A stretch of DNA of 64,000 nt. It comes from Halocaridina rubra. Lineage: Eukaryota > Arthropoda > Malacostraca > Decapoda > Atyidae. The notes under the pieces were generated by a model. That model searched no databases. It worked only from the letters and a program-made list of their open reading frames with translations, and was not told the DNA's origin. Location of the stretch: NCBI GenBank assembly GCA_037179515.1, contig JAXCGZ010011657.1:18201-82200 (forward strand). The letters run 5' to 3'. Position numbers and translations under genes: made by a program. Positions 34,179 to 47,806 of the stretch are shown here, piece after piece. Position 1 is the first letter of the stretch. Each line of letters opens with the position of its first letter.

Positions 34179-34655
34179 CAGGAACAGGACGATAATATGG
34201 TTCGTTCAGTGACCTTCTGCAATATTATCGACAATGCCATGACTCCTTACCAGACCATCTTCGCACAAAAGAAGAAACAGCGACAGCAACTCCCCATTAC
34301 CATGTTCATCTCCCCCAAAAAGCAGCTGTAAAGCTGTTATTGGCTGCGGAATAATTTCCTTTGGGGTCAACAAACATCATTACCACCTTATTCACGGTAA
34401 GTTTACCTATCACGTACATATAAAGTTACGTTGCATGCTGTTATTTATAAAGTAAAGGGTGGTTTAACAGTGCAGGGAGGGTTTATACAGTAAACGTAAA
34501 AATAATCGTAAAATACCTATGTACATGAGTATGTCATGTCATTACCACCTTATTCACAGTAAGTTTATCTATCACTTTCATATAAATTTACGCTTGCATG
34601 CTGTTATGTATGAAGTACAGGGGGGTTTGTTAACAGTACTGGGAGGGTTTATACC

Positions 34656-37370
34656 ACTATCCTCCTTTGCTTCTGCTACTGTTCTCCAAACTCCACCGAG
34701 TTTGTGTTTTTCTTTGAATATCTCTCCTCGTGCCATGAGTCCTTGCTCTCTTCTCACCCACATGCCGAAGTTCTCTACATTGGAGACTTCAATGTACACC
34801 ACAGTGAGTGGCTTCATTCTTCTCACACTGATGTGGGAGGAAGCGAGGCTCTTGCTTTCTCTATTACTCACGATTTGGAGCAAATTATCAAACATCCTAC
34901 TCGCGTTCCTGATCGTCACGAACATGCTGCAAACACTCTTGACCTATTTTTTACTTCTAACCCTTCAAACTACTCATATTCTGTGCTTTCCCTTCTTGGT
35001 AAATCTGACCTCTCCATGATCTCTGTCTCTTCCATTTTCGCTCCCCCACCACCAATCCCTCCTACTCAACGCCGCCTTTGGCACTTTGAGCGAACCCAAT
35101 ATGAAAATTTGCGTAACTTTCTCTTTGACTTCCCTTGGGATGACTACTGCTTTCGGTCCCGCAACCCTGATCGGGTAGCTGTAAAAGTTGCTGAGATCAT
35201 GACCGCGGGAATGGAGGCGTACATCCCCTCTTCTACAAAAACTTTCTCTCCCCCTAAACCTTGGTTTGACCGTGCCTGCTCCATGGCTAACCAGGCTAGG
35301 AATCAGGCTCACCGATCTTCCAAGCCTCTCCTTCCAATTTAACTCGCTCTGCTTTTATTATAGCTAGGAATCGCTGTACAGCTCACATTCGAAGGTCTAA
35401 GGCTTCCTTTATAAGAAGGAAAGCTGATGACCTTAACTCCTCTCCCACTGACAAATGCTTCTGGTCCTTAGCCAAAAACCTCTCCAAAAACTTCTGTAAC
35501 TCAAGCTTTCCCCCTCTTATTCATTCTGATGGTTCTATAGCTTGCTCTCCCACAGACAAAGACACTCTCTTTGGCTCTCATTTTTCTGCCAACTCTTCTA
35601 TCAACGATTCCAGCGCACCTGTTCCTCAGTCTTTTCCCCTCTCTAACCCTATGCCCTCCCTTATCCATTCTTCACGCAAAGTTCATAAGGTTCTTCGCTC
35701 CCTAAAGACAAACAAGGCATCTGGTCCTGATGGTATCCCTGCAAGGTTTCTTAAGGAGTTTGCAGATGAACTGGCTCCAGCGCTTTGCCGTCTTTTTCGC
35801 CTCATTCTGTCAACCAGTATCTATCCTTCATCTTGGAAGCATGCTCTAGTTCAACCTGTTCCTAAGAAGGGTGACCGCTCTATTCCTTCTAACTACCGAC
35901 CTGTTGCTCCTCCTCTATTGCTAATGTTTCCGAAACTTTGCTCAATACTCACTTCTTGAAACGCCTTGAATCTAACTCACTTATCTCCGATCACCAGTAC
36001 GGCTTCCGCAAGGCAAAATCCACTGGTGATCTCCTGTCCTATCTTACTCATGTATGGTCATCTTCTCTTAGGAACTATGGGGAATCCTTTGTCGTCGCCC
36101 TTGATATCTCTAAGGCTTTTGACAGAGTCTGGCACAAGGCTCTGTTGGCCAAACTCCCTGCCTATGGCTTTACCCCTTCTTTCTGTTCTCTGATTTCCAG
36201 TTTTCTTACTGACCGTTCTTTATCTGTAGTTGTTGATGGCGTGACATCTAGCCCTTTCTCTGTTTCCAGTGGTGTTCCATAGGGCTCTGTTCTTTCACCT
36301 ACTCTCTTCCTTCTCTTCATCAATGATCTTCTACAATCCCCATCTTCCTCTCTTCTTCATGCCTTTGCCGATGATTCTACCCTTCACTTTTCCTCTGCCT
36401 TTTCCTCACAACCTTCATCTGTTACTCGTAATCAATCTCGTATCACTCTTTCTTCTACTCTTAACTCCGATTTGCAGAGAGTATCTGCATGGGGCACTCA
36501 AAATTTAGTTAAATTCAATGCCTCCAAGACACAGTTTCTGGCTATCTCTTTATCTTCTCCTCCTGATAACCCTATTCTCTTCGAAACTAATGAAATTTAC
36601 CTTCTTAACTCTATCAATATATTAGGAATCCATATAGCCTCTAACTTGTCTTGGAGGAATCACATAATCAAAATTTCTAAATCTTCATCCAAAAAATTGG
36701 GGGTTCTGTTTCGTTTTCGTTATTACTTTTCCTCATTGCAGTTACTTAAAATTTACAAAGGTCTTATCCGCCCCTGCTTAGAATACTGCTCACACATCTG
36801 GGGTGCTTCTTCCTTTACTTATCTTCTTGATAGGGTTGAATCTAAGGCAGTCAGACTCATTAATGATCCTTCTCTTACTTCTAACCTGGATTCTCTCTCT
36901 CTTCGCCGTAAGGTATCTTCCCTTTCGCTTTTCTATCGCTACTACTTCCATCGCTGCTCTGATGAGTTGGCGAGTTGCATCCCTCCTCCACTGCCAAGGC
37001 CGCGTAACACTCGCCAGGCGGCCTCATCTCACAGGTACTGTGTGGAGATTTGTAGCTCGCGGATTGGTCGGTGCAGCGACTGCTTCTTCCCATCTACCTC
37101 CAGACTCTGGAACTCTCTTCCTCCTTCTGTCTTTCCTAATTCTTATGACCTTTCATCCTTCAAAAGCAGATCTATCGTCATCTCAGAGCCTAGTCCTCCA
37201 TATCTTTGGGTCCTCTTTACTTTGACTGTTTTTTTTCTGTCTGTCATTTTCCTTTGTGTGACATTACCTCATCTCTGCCTTGCCCTTAACCTTTTTCTTT
37301 TCCTTCGTCTTGGTATTTTCTCGTGCCCAGTCCTTTGTTGATGAGGGCAGTTTCTGCCTGCCCCGGTGTC
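34656..37370 (+). pseudogene. Jockey-superfamily LINE ORF2 (endonuclease end, RT, C-terminus)
   Basis: The frame starts in the apurinic-type endonuclease (LYIGDFNVHHSEW near 34778, then DRHEHAANTLDLFFTSNP). The conserved SDH is degenerate here (KSDLSM). A linker follows, then RT: NKASGPDGIPARFLKE (about 35710), YGFRKAKST (about 36000), ALDISKAFDRVWHKAL (palm A, about 36100), SSGVP-TAG-GSVLSP (motif B, stop at 36280) and HAFADDSTLHF (motif C, about 36360). C-terminal blocks are INILGIHIASNLSW and SRLWNSLPPSVFPNSYDL. Lesions are frameshifts near 35340, 35925 and 37170 and the TAG at 36280, so it is fairly young. It inserted in the 3' part of a Tigger element. No tail or target duplication is visible, and about 90 bp of the target is gone. 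Confidence 0.85.
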
Positions 37371-37418
37371 CCACTCGCGCCGGGTCCTAGAACCGAACCT
37401 TCGTGAAAGTCAAAGGAA

Positions 37419-37525
<107 letters not shown>

Positions 37526-37534
37526 TCATTTTTT

Positions 37535-37606
37535 TACCCCGACCGGGACTCGAACCTAGGACTTATGATTACTAAGTCAAGGCGCTACCACTACACCACA
37601 GAAGGT
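37535..37606 (-). mobile_element. tRNA-like SINE unit, minus orientation
   Basis: On the minus strand this reads as a tRNA-like sequence with a perfect A box (TGGTGTAGTGG) and B box (GGTTCGAGTCC). An anticodon-type stem-loop (ACTTA, loop GTAATCA, TAAGT) places AAT at the anticodon. The acceptor ends (accttct and tcggggt) do not pair, so I do not call it a tRNA gene. It is the inverted partner of the plus-strand units that follow. Confidence 0.7.
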
Positions 37607-37793
37607 TAAAAGAAATACAACCTTATAGCTTATATCTGCTATACTTAGGAATGAGATTGAGAATTGAATTAAATGCTAAAATGAAGCCACGAGTGAGGTT
37701 GGGGAATATGTAATATGAACATAGTGGCATTCAGTTAGAATGCGTTCATTCCTAAGTATAGCAGATATAAGCTATAAGGTTGTATTCCTTTTA

Positions 37794-37843
37794 ACCTTCT
37801 GTGGTGTAGTGGTAGCGCCTTGACTTAGTAATCATAAGTCCTA
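37794..37843 (+). repeat. Partial tRNA-like unit (5' half)
   Basis: The 5' half of the tRNA-like unit (aaccttctgtggtgtag to ataagtccta) is duplicated immediately before the full plus-strand unit. It includes the A box and anticodon arm but lacks the B box. Confidence 0.8.
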
Positions 37844-37844
37844 C

Positions 37845-37916
37845 ACCTTCTGTGGTGTAGTGGTAGCGCCTTGACTTAGTAATCATAAGTCCTAGGTTCG
37901 AGTCCCGGTCGGGGTA
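37845..37916 (+). mobile_element. tRNA-like SINE unit, plus orientation (1)
   Basis: A full unit with perfect A and B boxes. It is followed by aaaaaatgattcatg and an AT-rich tail ending tgtgcttatttgta. The 37640-37790 flank and this unit recur as a block at 37970-38230. Confidence 0.75.
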
Positions 37917-38115
37917 AAAAATGATTCATGTTTTTACATATGTAATGTGCTTATTTGTATTTCATGGCCCGAATGAGATTGGGAATTGAATTAAATGCTA
38001 AAATGAAGCCACGAGTGAGGTTGGGGAATATATAATATGAACATAGTGGCATTCAGTTAGAATGCGTTCATTCCTAAGTATAGCAGATATAAGCTATAAG
38101 GTTGTATTCCTTTTA

Positions 38116-38186
38116 ACCTTCTGTGGTGTAGTGGTAGCGCCTTGACTTAGTAATCATAAGTCCTAGGTTCGAGTCCCGGTTGGGGT
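38116..38186 (+). mobile_element. tRNA-like SINE unit, plus orientation (2)
   Basis: The third full unit has one base change near its end (ggttgggg for ggtcgggg). It ends tgtgcttatttgta and runs straight into a (TA)n tract. It belongs to a direct duplication of about 265 bp that also carries a shared flank (gggaattgaattaaatgc, ccacgagtgaggttgggg). Confidence 0.75.
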
Positions 38187-38226
38187 AAAAAATGATTCAT
38201 GTTTTCACATATGTAATGTGCTTATT

Positions 38227-38385
<159 letters not shown>

Positions 38386-38388
38386 GCA

Positions 38389-39868
38389 CAGTGTTCCCCC
38401 CCCTGTATCGCTTTTCTTGGTTCGCGTTTTCACTGTACCACGGGTTTCTTTTTGGCAAATTGTTATTTTATTTTTTGGGTATACGCAAAAATATTAAAAT
38501 TGTAAAAAAAAAAAATTCTCAGTATTTTCATTTTTTAATTGAAAAAAACATATTTCATTATCTAATTGATATAAAAAATTTATTTCCCAGCCTACGAATA
38601 ATAAAACAGTAAAAAATAGTAAAAAACATAAATTTAGATAGATAGATAGATATTACGTTTATTGACCACCTCTTTTCAAAAGTATAATCTTTACAAAAGG
38701 AATATTTGGTCCAAATTACAGTGAATAAATGCAATAGATTTTGTACAATCATCAAATAAGTAAATGACTTTTAAATTAATATACATTGTACTAATATCTG
38801 AATGATATACGTACGTACAGTATAACTCACAGTATTGCATCATGAGAAATAGTGTTCGATAGCGTACAATGTATTGGGGTCGCAGCTACGTGAGCTAGCT
38901 TATATATTTATTTTCCAGTAATTTCGTGATTTTATTGATAAAAAAACGTATTTCTTAGCCTAAGGATAATAAAACAGTAAAAAATAGTAAAAAACATAAA
39001 TACTAACAGTATTGCAACATGTAAAATACGATACCGCTATCAGTGTTTCGGACAAAGGCTCGTTCAGTCTAACTCACGTGTGCGCCGTTCACGTTGTGCT
39101 TATTAAACGTTTTGCTTGAGTTCGATAGCGTACAATGTATTGGGGATGCAGCTACGTGAGCTACCATATATATTTATATTTCCAGTAGTATTTACATGAT
39201 TTTATTGATAAAAAAAACGGTAATTCTTAGCCTAAGAATAATAAAACAGTAAAATATAGTAAAAAACATAAATACTAACAGTATTGCAACATGTAAAATA
39301 CGATACCGCTATCAGCGTTTCGGACAAAGTCTTCCACCATCTTCCATTGTCTCTCCTCACTCATGTGCGCTGTTCACGTTGTGCTTATTATTATTAATAT
39401 GTTTTGCTTGTGATTTTTGTACTTGCATATTTTAACCTTTGCAATGCCTCCCAAGCATCCTTCATCTTCTAAGGCTTCTTGTAGTGAGCCTAAGCGGCAA
39501 AGGAAAATGTTAACCATAACAGATAAGGTAAGTTTGCCTATCACGTACATATAAATTTACGTTGCATGCTGTTACATATAAAGTAAAGGGTGGTGTTTTA
39601 ACAGTGCAGGGAGGGTTTATACAGTAAACGTAAAATTAATTGTAAAATACATATGTATATGAGTATGTCATATAAATTTACGCTTGCATGCTGTTATTTA
39701 TGAAGTAAAGGGTGGTTTGTTAACAGTACAGGGAGGGGTTATACAGTTTATGCAGTGTAAACGTAATAATAAATTAAAATATCTATATACATATAGGCTG
39801 ATCCTAGTCCGCGATTTTCCTGGTTCGTGCCTGGTCCCAGAACCGAACCCCCGCGATAAGGGGGGGAA

Positions 39869-39873
<5 letters not shown>
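38389..39873 (+). mobile_element. Internally deleted Tigger derivative retaining the transposase N-terminus
   Basis: This has the same structure as 25515-26812. The left TIR starts cagtgttcccccc. Two ~272-bp 5' repeats follow, then the transposase start ATG at 39444 (MPPKHPSSSKASCSEP), the junction aag/gtaagt at 39537/39538, two 3' satellite units and a right TIR ending aacacta. A block at 38640-38800 (gatagatagata, cgtttattgaccacc) is shared with 30480-30660 and 40165-40340. Confidence 0.85.

Positions 39874-39919
<46 letters not shown>
39874..39919. repeat. (TA)n microsatellite
   Basis: About 44 bp of TA between two Tigger derivatives. Confidence 0.95.
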
Positions 39920-39922
<3 letters not shown>

Positions 39923-41565
39923 TGTTCCCCCGGTTATTTGCGTTTTTTGGTTCACTTTCTCACTGTATCGCGGTTTCTCTTTGGATAAATTATTATTTTA
40001 TTTTATGGGTATATGCAAAAATATTAAAATATAAAAAAAAAAATTCGGTATTTTCATTTTTTTTATTGAAAAAAAAATGTCATTATCTAATTGATAAAAA
40101 AAATTTATATCCCAGCCTACGAATAATAAAACAGTAAAAAATAGTAAAAAACATAAATTTAGATAGATAGATAGATAGATAGAAAGATACGTTTATTGAC
40201 CACCGCTTTTGAAAAGTATAATCTTTACAAAAGGAATATTTGGTCCAAATTACAATGAATAAATACCATAGATTTTGTACAATCATCGAAAAGTAAATGA
40301 ATTTTAAATTATTATACATTGTACTAATAACTGAATGCTATACGTACGTACAGTATAACTCACAGTATTGCATCATGAGAAATAGTGTTCGATAGCGTAC
40401 AATGTATTGGGGTCGCAGCTACGTGAGCTAGCATATATATTTACATTTCCAGTAGTTTCATGATTTTATTGATAAAAAAAACGTATTTCTTAGTCTAAGA
40501 ATAATAAAACAGTAAAAAATAGTAAACAGTATTGCACCACGTAAAATACGATACCGGTGTCAGTGTTTCGGAAAACGCAAAGGCTTTCACCTACGTGACC
40601 TAGTGAATATTAAAATTTTCATTATTTTATTGATAAAACAAGTATTTCCTAGCCTAAGAATAATAAAACAGTAAAAAATAGTAAAAAACATTAATTTAGA
40701 TATATGTACATACAGTATAACTCACAGTATTGCATCATGTGATATATGTAGTGTCCGATTGCTACGTGAGCTAGCATATACATAAATTTAGATATACGTA
40801 CATACCTACAGCATAACTCACAGTATTGCATCATGCGAAATAGTGTCCGATAGCTACGTGAGCTAGCATATATATTTGTATTTCCAATAGTTTCATGATT
40901 TTATTGATAAAAGAAATGTATTTCTTAGCCTAAGAATAGTAAAACAGTAAAAAATAGTAAACAGTATTGCACCACGTAAAATACGATACCGGTATCAGTG
41001 TTTCGGAAAACACAAAGGCTTTCACCTACGTGACCTAGTGAATATTAAAATTTTCGTTATTTTTTTGATAAAACAAGTATTTCCTAGCCTAAGAATAATA
41101 AAACAGTAAAAAATAGTAAAAAACATAAATTTAGATATACGTACGCACAGCATAGCTCACAGTATTGCATCATGCGATATATGTAGTGTCCGATAGCTAC
41201 GTGAGCTAGCATATATATTTATATTTCCAGTGGCTCTCACCTAGGTGAGATAGTTCATGTGTTTTTAACAGTGCAGGGAGGGTTTATACAGTACGTAAAC
41301 TTAAAAATACTTGTAAATGAGTATGTCGTGTAATTACCACTTCATTCACTGTAATTTTATCTATCACTTTCATATAAATTTACGTTGCATGCTGTTATTT
41401 ATGAAGTAAAGGGTGGTTTGTTAATACTGCAGGGAGGGTTTATACAGTGTAAACGTAAAAATAAATTAAAATATCTCTGTACACATAGGCTGATCCTACT
41501 CCGCGGTTTTCCTGGTTCGCGCCACGTCCCGGAACCGAACTACCGCGATAAGGGGGTGAACACTG
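39920..41565 (+). mobile_element. Tigger derivative without coding sequence
   Basis: The left TIR is cagtgttcccccggttatttg and the right TIR ends aagggggtgaacactg. The interior is made of several shortened copies of the 5' repeat (landmarks gctacgtgagctagcat, cctagcctaagaataataaaac) and then two units of the 3' satellite. There is no transposase start. Its 3' half (from about 40534) is part of the 2,128-bp tandem duplication. Confidence 0.85.
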
Positions 41566-44500
41566 TATATATATATACAGTGTTGCCTCACTTATCGCGG
41601 TAGTTCGGTTCCCGGACCCGGCGCGAACCAGGAAATCCGCGAAGTAGGATCCGCCTATATGTACATAGATATTTTAATATATTTTTACGTTTACACTGTA
41701 TAAACCCTCCCTGCATTGTTAAAAAAACACCCTTTACATTATAAATAACAGCAAGCAACATAAATTTTTATGAAAGTGATAGATAAAATTACGGTGAATG
41801 AGGTGATAATGACGTGACATACATACTCATTTACAATTATTTTTTCGTTTACGTACTGTATAAAACCTCTCTGCACTGTTAAAAAAAATACCCTTAACAT
41901 TATAGATAACAGCAAGCAACGTAAATTTTTATGAAAGTGATAGGAAAACTTACCGTGAATGTGATGATGACGTGACATACATACTCATTTACAATTATTT
42001 TTTCGTTTACGTACTGTATAAACCCTCCCTGTACTGTTAAAAAAACACCCATTACATTATAAATAACAGCAAGCAACGTAAATTTTTATGAAAGTGATAG
42101 ATAAAATTACGGTGAATGAGGTGATAGTGACGTGACATACATACTCATTTACAATTATTTTTTTTGTTTACGTACTGTATAAACCCTCCCTGAACTGTTA
42201 AAAAACCACCTTTTACATTATAAATAACAGCAAGCAAAGTAAATTTTTATGAAAGTGATAGATAAAATTACGGTGAATGAGGTGATAATGACGTGACATA
42301 CATACTCATTTACAATTATTTTTTCGTTTACGTACTGTATAAACCCTCCCTGCACTGTTAAAAAAACACCCTTTACATTATAAATAACAGCAAGCAACGT
42401 AAATTTTTATGAAAGTGATAGATAAAATTATGGTGAATGAGGTGATAATGACGTGACATACATACTTATTTACAATTATTTTTTCGATTACGTACTGTAT
42501 AAACCCTCCCTGCACTGTTAAAAAAACACCCTTTACATTATAAATAACAGCAAGCAAAGTAAATTTTTATGAAAGTGATAGATAAAATTACGGTGAATGA
42601 GGTGATAATGACGTGACATACATACTGATTTACAATTATTTTTTCGTTTACGTACTGTATTGCACCACGTAAAATACGATACCGGTGTCAGTGTTTCGGA
42701 AAACGCAAAGGCTTTCACATACGTGACCTAGTGAATATTAAAATTTTCATTATATTTTTGATAAAACAAGTATTTCCTAGCCTAAGAATAATAAAACAGT
42801 AAAAAATAGTAAAAAACATTAATTTAGATATAAGTACATACAGTATAACTCACAGTATTGCATCATGTGATATATGTAGTGTCCGATTGCTACGTGAGCT
42901 AGCATATACATAAATTTAGATATACGTACGTACCTACAGCATAACTCACAGTATTGCATCATGCGAAATAGTGTCCGATAGCTACGTGAGCTAGCATATA
43001 TATTTATATTTCCAATAGTTTCATGATTTTATTGATAAAAGAAATGTATTTCTTAGCCTAAGAATAGTAAAACGGTAAAAAATAGTAAACAGTATTGCAC
43101 CACGTAAAATACGATACCGGTATCAGTGTTTCGGAAAACACAAAGGCTCTCACCTACGTGACCTAGTGAATATTAAAATTTTTGTTATTTTATTGATAAA
43201 ACAAGTATTTCCTAGCCTAAGAATAATAAAACAGTAAAAAATAGTAAAAAACATAAATTTAGATATACGTACGCACAGCATAACTCACAGTATTGCATCA
43301 TGCGATATATGTAGTGTCCGATAGCTACGTGAGCTAGCATATATATTTATATTTCCAGTAGCTCTCACCTAGGTGAGATAGTTCATGTTTTTTTAACAGT
43401 GCAGGGAGGGTTTATACAGTACGTAAACTTAAAAATACTTGTAAATGAGTATGTCGTGTAATTACCACTTCATTCACCGTAATTTTATCTATCACTTTCA
43501 TATAAATTTACGTTGCATGCTGTTATTTATGAAGTAAAGGGTGGTTTGTTAATACTACTACAGGGAGGGTTTATACAGTGTAAACGTAAAATTAAATTAA
43601 AATATCTCTGTACACATAGGCTGATCCTACTCCGCGGTTTTCCTGGTTTGCGCCACGTCCCGGAACCGAACTACCGCGATAAGGGGGTGAACACTGTATA
43701 TATATATATACAGTGTTGCCTCACTTATCGCGGTAGTTCGGTTCCGGGACCCGGCGCGAACCAGGAAATCCGCGAAGTAGGATCCGCCTATATGTACATA
43801 GATATTTTAATATATTTTTACGTTTACACTGTATAAACCCTCCCTGCACTGTTAAAAAAACACCCTTTACATTATAAATAACAGCAAGCAACGTAAATTT
43901 TTATGAAAGTGATAGATAAAATTACGGTGAATGAGGTGATAAGGACGTGACATACATACTCATTTACAATTATTTTTTCGTTTACGTACTGTATAAAACC
44001 TCTCTGCACTGTTAAAAAAAACACCCTTAACATTATAGATAACAGCAAGCAACGTAAATTTTTATGAAAGTGATAGGAAAACTTACCGTGAATGTGATGA
44101 TGACGTGACATACATACTCATTTACAATTATTTTTTCGTTTATGTACTGTATAAACCCTCCCTGCACTGTTAAAAAAACACCCATTACATTATAAATAAC
44201 AGCAAGCAACGTAAATTTTTATGAAAGTGATAGATAAAATTACGGTGAATGAGGTGATAATGACGTGACATACATACTCATTTACAATTATTTTTTTCTT
44301 TACGTACTGTATAAACCCTCCCTGAACTGTTAAAAAACCACCTTTTACATTATAAATAACAACAAGCAAAGTAAATTTTTATGAAAGTGATTGATAAAAT
44401 TACGGTGAATGAGGTGATAATGACGTGACATACATACTCATTTACAATTATTTTTTCGTTTTCGTACTGTATAAACCCTCCCTGCACTGTTAAAAAAACA

Positions 44501-44782
44501 CCCTTTACATTATAAATAACAGCAAGCAACGTAAATTTTTATGAAAGTAATAGATAAAATTACGGTGAATGAGGTGATAATGACGTGACATACATACTCA
44601 TTTACAATTATTTTTTCGTTTACGTACTGTATAAACCCTCCCTGCACTGTTAAAAAAACACCCTTTACATTATAAATAACAGCAAGCAACGTAAATTTTT
44701 ATGAAAGTGATAGATAAAATTATGGTGAATGAGGTGATAATGACGTGACATAAATACTCATTTACAATTATTTTTTCGTTTA
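40534..44782. repeat. 2,128-bp tandem segmental duplication
   Basis: Sequence from gcaccacgtaaaatacgat at 40534 repeats from 42662, 2,128 bp later, and stays collinear to about 44782. It includes the right end of one Tigger derivative, the short (TA)n spacer and the left part of the next. Point differences are scattered and few. The junction at 42656-42661 joins a satellite unit (gtactgta) to a 5' repeat (ttgcacc). Confidence 0.9.
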
Positions 44783-45165
44783 CGTACTGTATAAACCCTC
44801 CCTGCACTGTTAAAAAAACACCCTTTACATTATAAATAACAGCAAGCAACGTAAATTTTTATGAAAGTGATAGATAAAATTACGATGAATGAGGTGATGA
44901 TGACGTGACACACATACTCATTTACAATTATTTTTTCGTTTATGAACTGTATAAACCCTCCCTGCACTGTTAAAAAAACACCCTTTACATTATAAATAAC
45001 AGCACGCAACGTAAATTTCAATAAAAAAATGAAAATACTGAAAATATTTTTTTCAATATTTTAATATTTTTCGTATACCCATAAAATAAAATAATGATTT
45101 ATCCCAAAAATAACCGCGATAGAGTGAGAACGCGAACCAAGAAGCTCGAATAACTGGGGTAACAC

Positions 45166-45167
<2 letters not shown>
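41578..45167 (-). mobile_element. Tigger-type satellite element, minus orientation, split by the tandem duplication
   Basis: The end at 41578 (cagtgttgcctcacttatcgcg), duplicated at 43711, and the end at 45163-45167 (gaataactggggtaacactg) are those of the satellite-bearing miniature element, here inverted. About six 160-bp units lie at 41700-42650 and about eight at 43830-45020. The second block continues into the end near 45020-45167. The original single element was expanded by the 2,128-bp duplication, which inserted a copy of the neighbouring derivative between the halves. Confidence 0.8.

Positions 45168-45173
<6 letters not shown>

Positions 45174-45249
<76 letters not shown>
45174..45249. 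repeat. (TA)n microsatellite
   Basis: About 76 bp of TA between the satellite element and foldback copy 2. Confidence 0.95.
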
Positions 45250-47328
<2,079 letters not shown>

Positions 47329-47806
47329 CAGACACTCCCCAACTTATGAACAAGTTAGGTTCCAGAAGTCCGTTTGTAAGTAGAGTTGTTCTTAAGTTGT
47401 GATTAGGTAAAAAAGAATACTATACCGTACATACATAAGCAGTACAACACAGTACTTAGGCTAAAGACACTTAACTACTACATAATACATAAACTATACT
47501 GTATTAATGAAGTTTTAATATGCAGTAGTCAAAAGTTGATATTTTGTATGTGCGGTACTGTATATATGTTGGTTAAGTACTGGAGAGAACTGCAATTATT
47601 ATACGACGTTCCAGGACCCTTTGTTTTAGATATCCTTCTTGAGGAGAGCGATAGAGAGATTCTTCTAAAGTGTTAATAGCTCTTCTCCAAGATCTTCAAC
47701 AATGAAGTACCTTTTGCCTTGGAATATGAGCTGAAGACACTTTTCCAGAAAAGTGTCTTCAGCAAAGATTGTTTTGTACTTAGTGTGCCACACTGATTCT
47801 ACACAA

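Noticed and set aside
37845..37916. Functional tRNA gene with anticodon AAT
   Set aside because: The pol III boxes and the anticodon loop are good, but the acceptor stem does not pair and the unit is repeated with SINE-like flanks.
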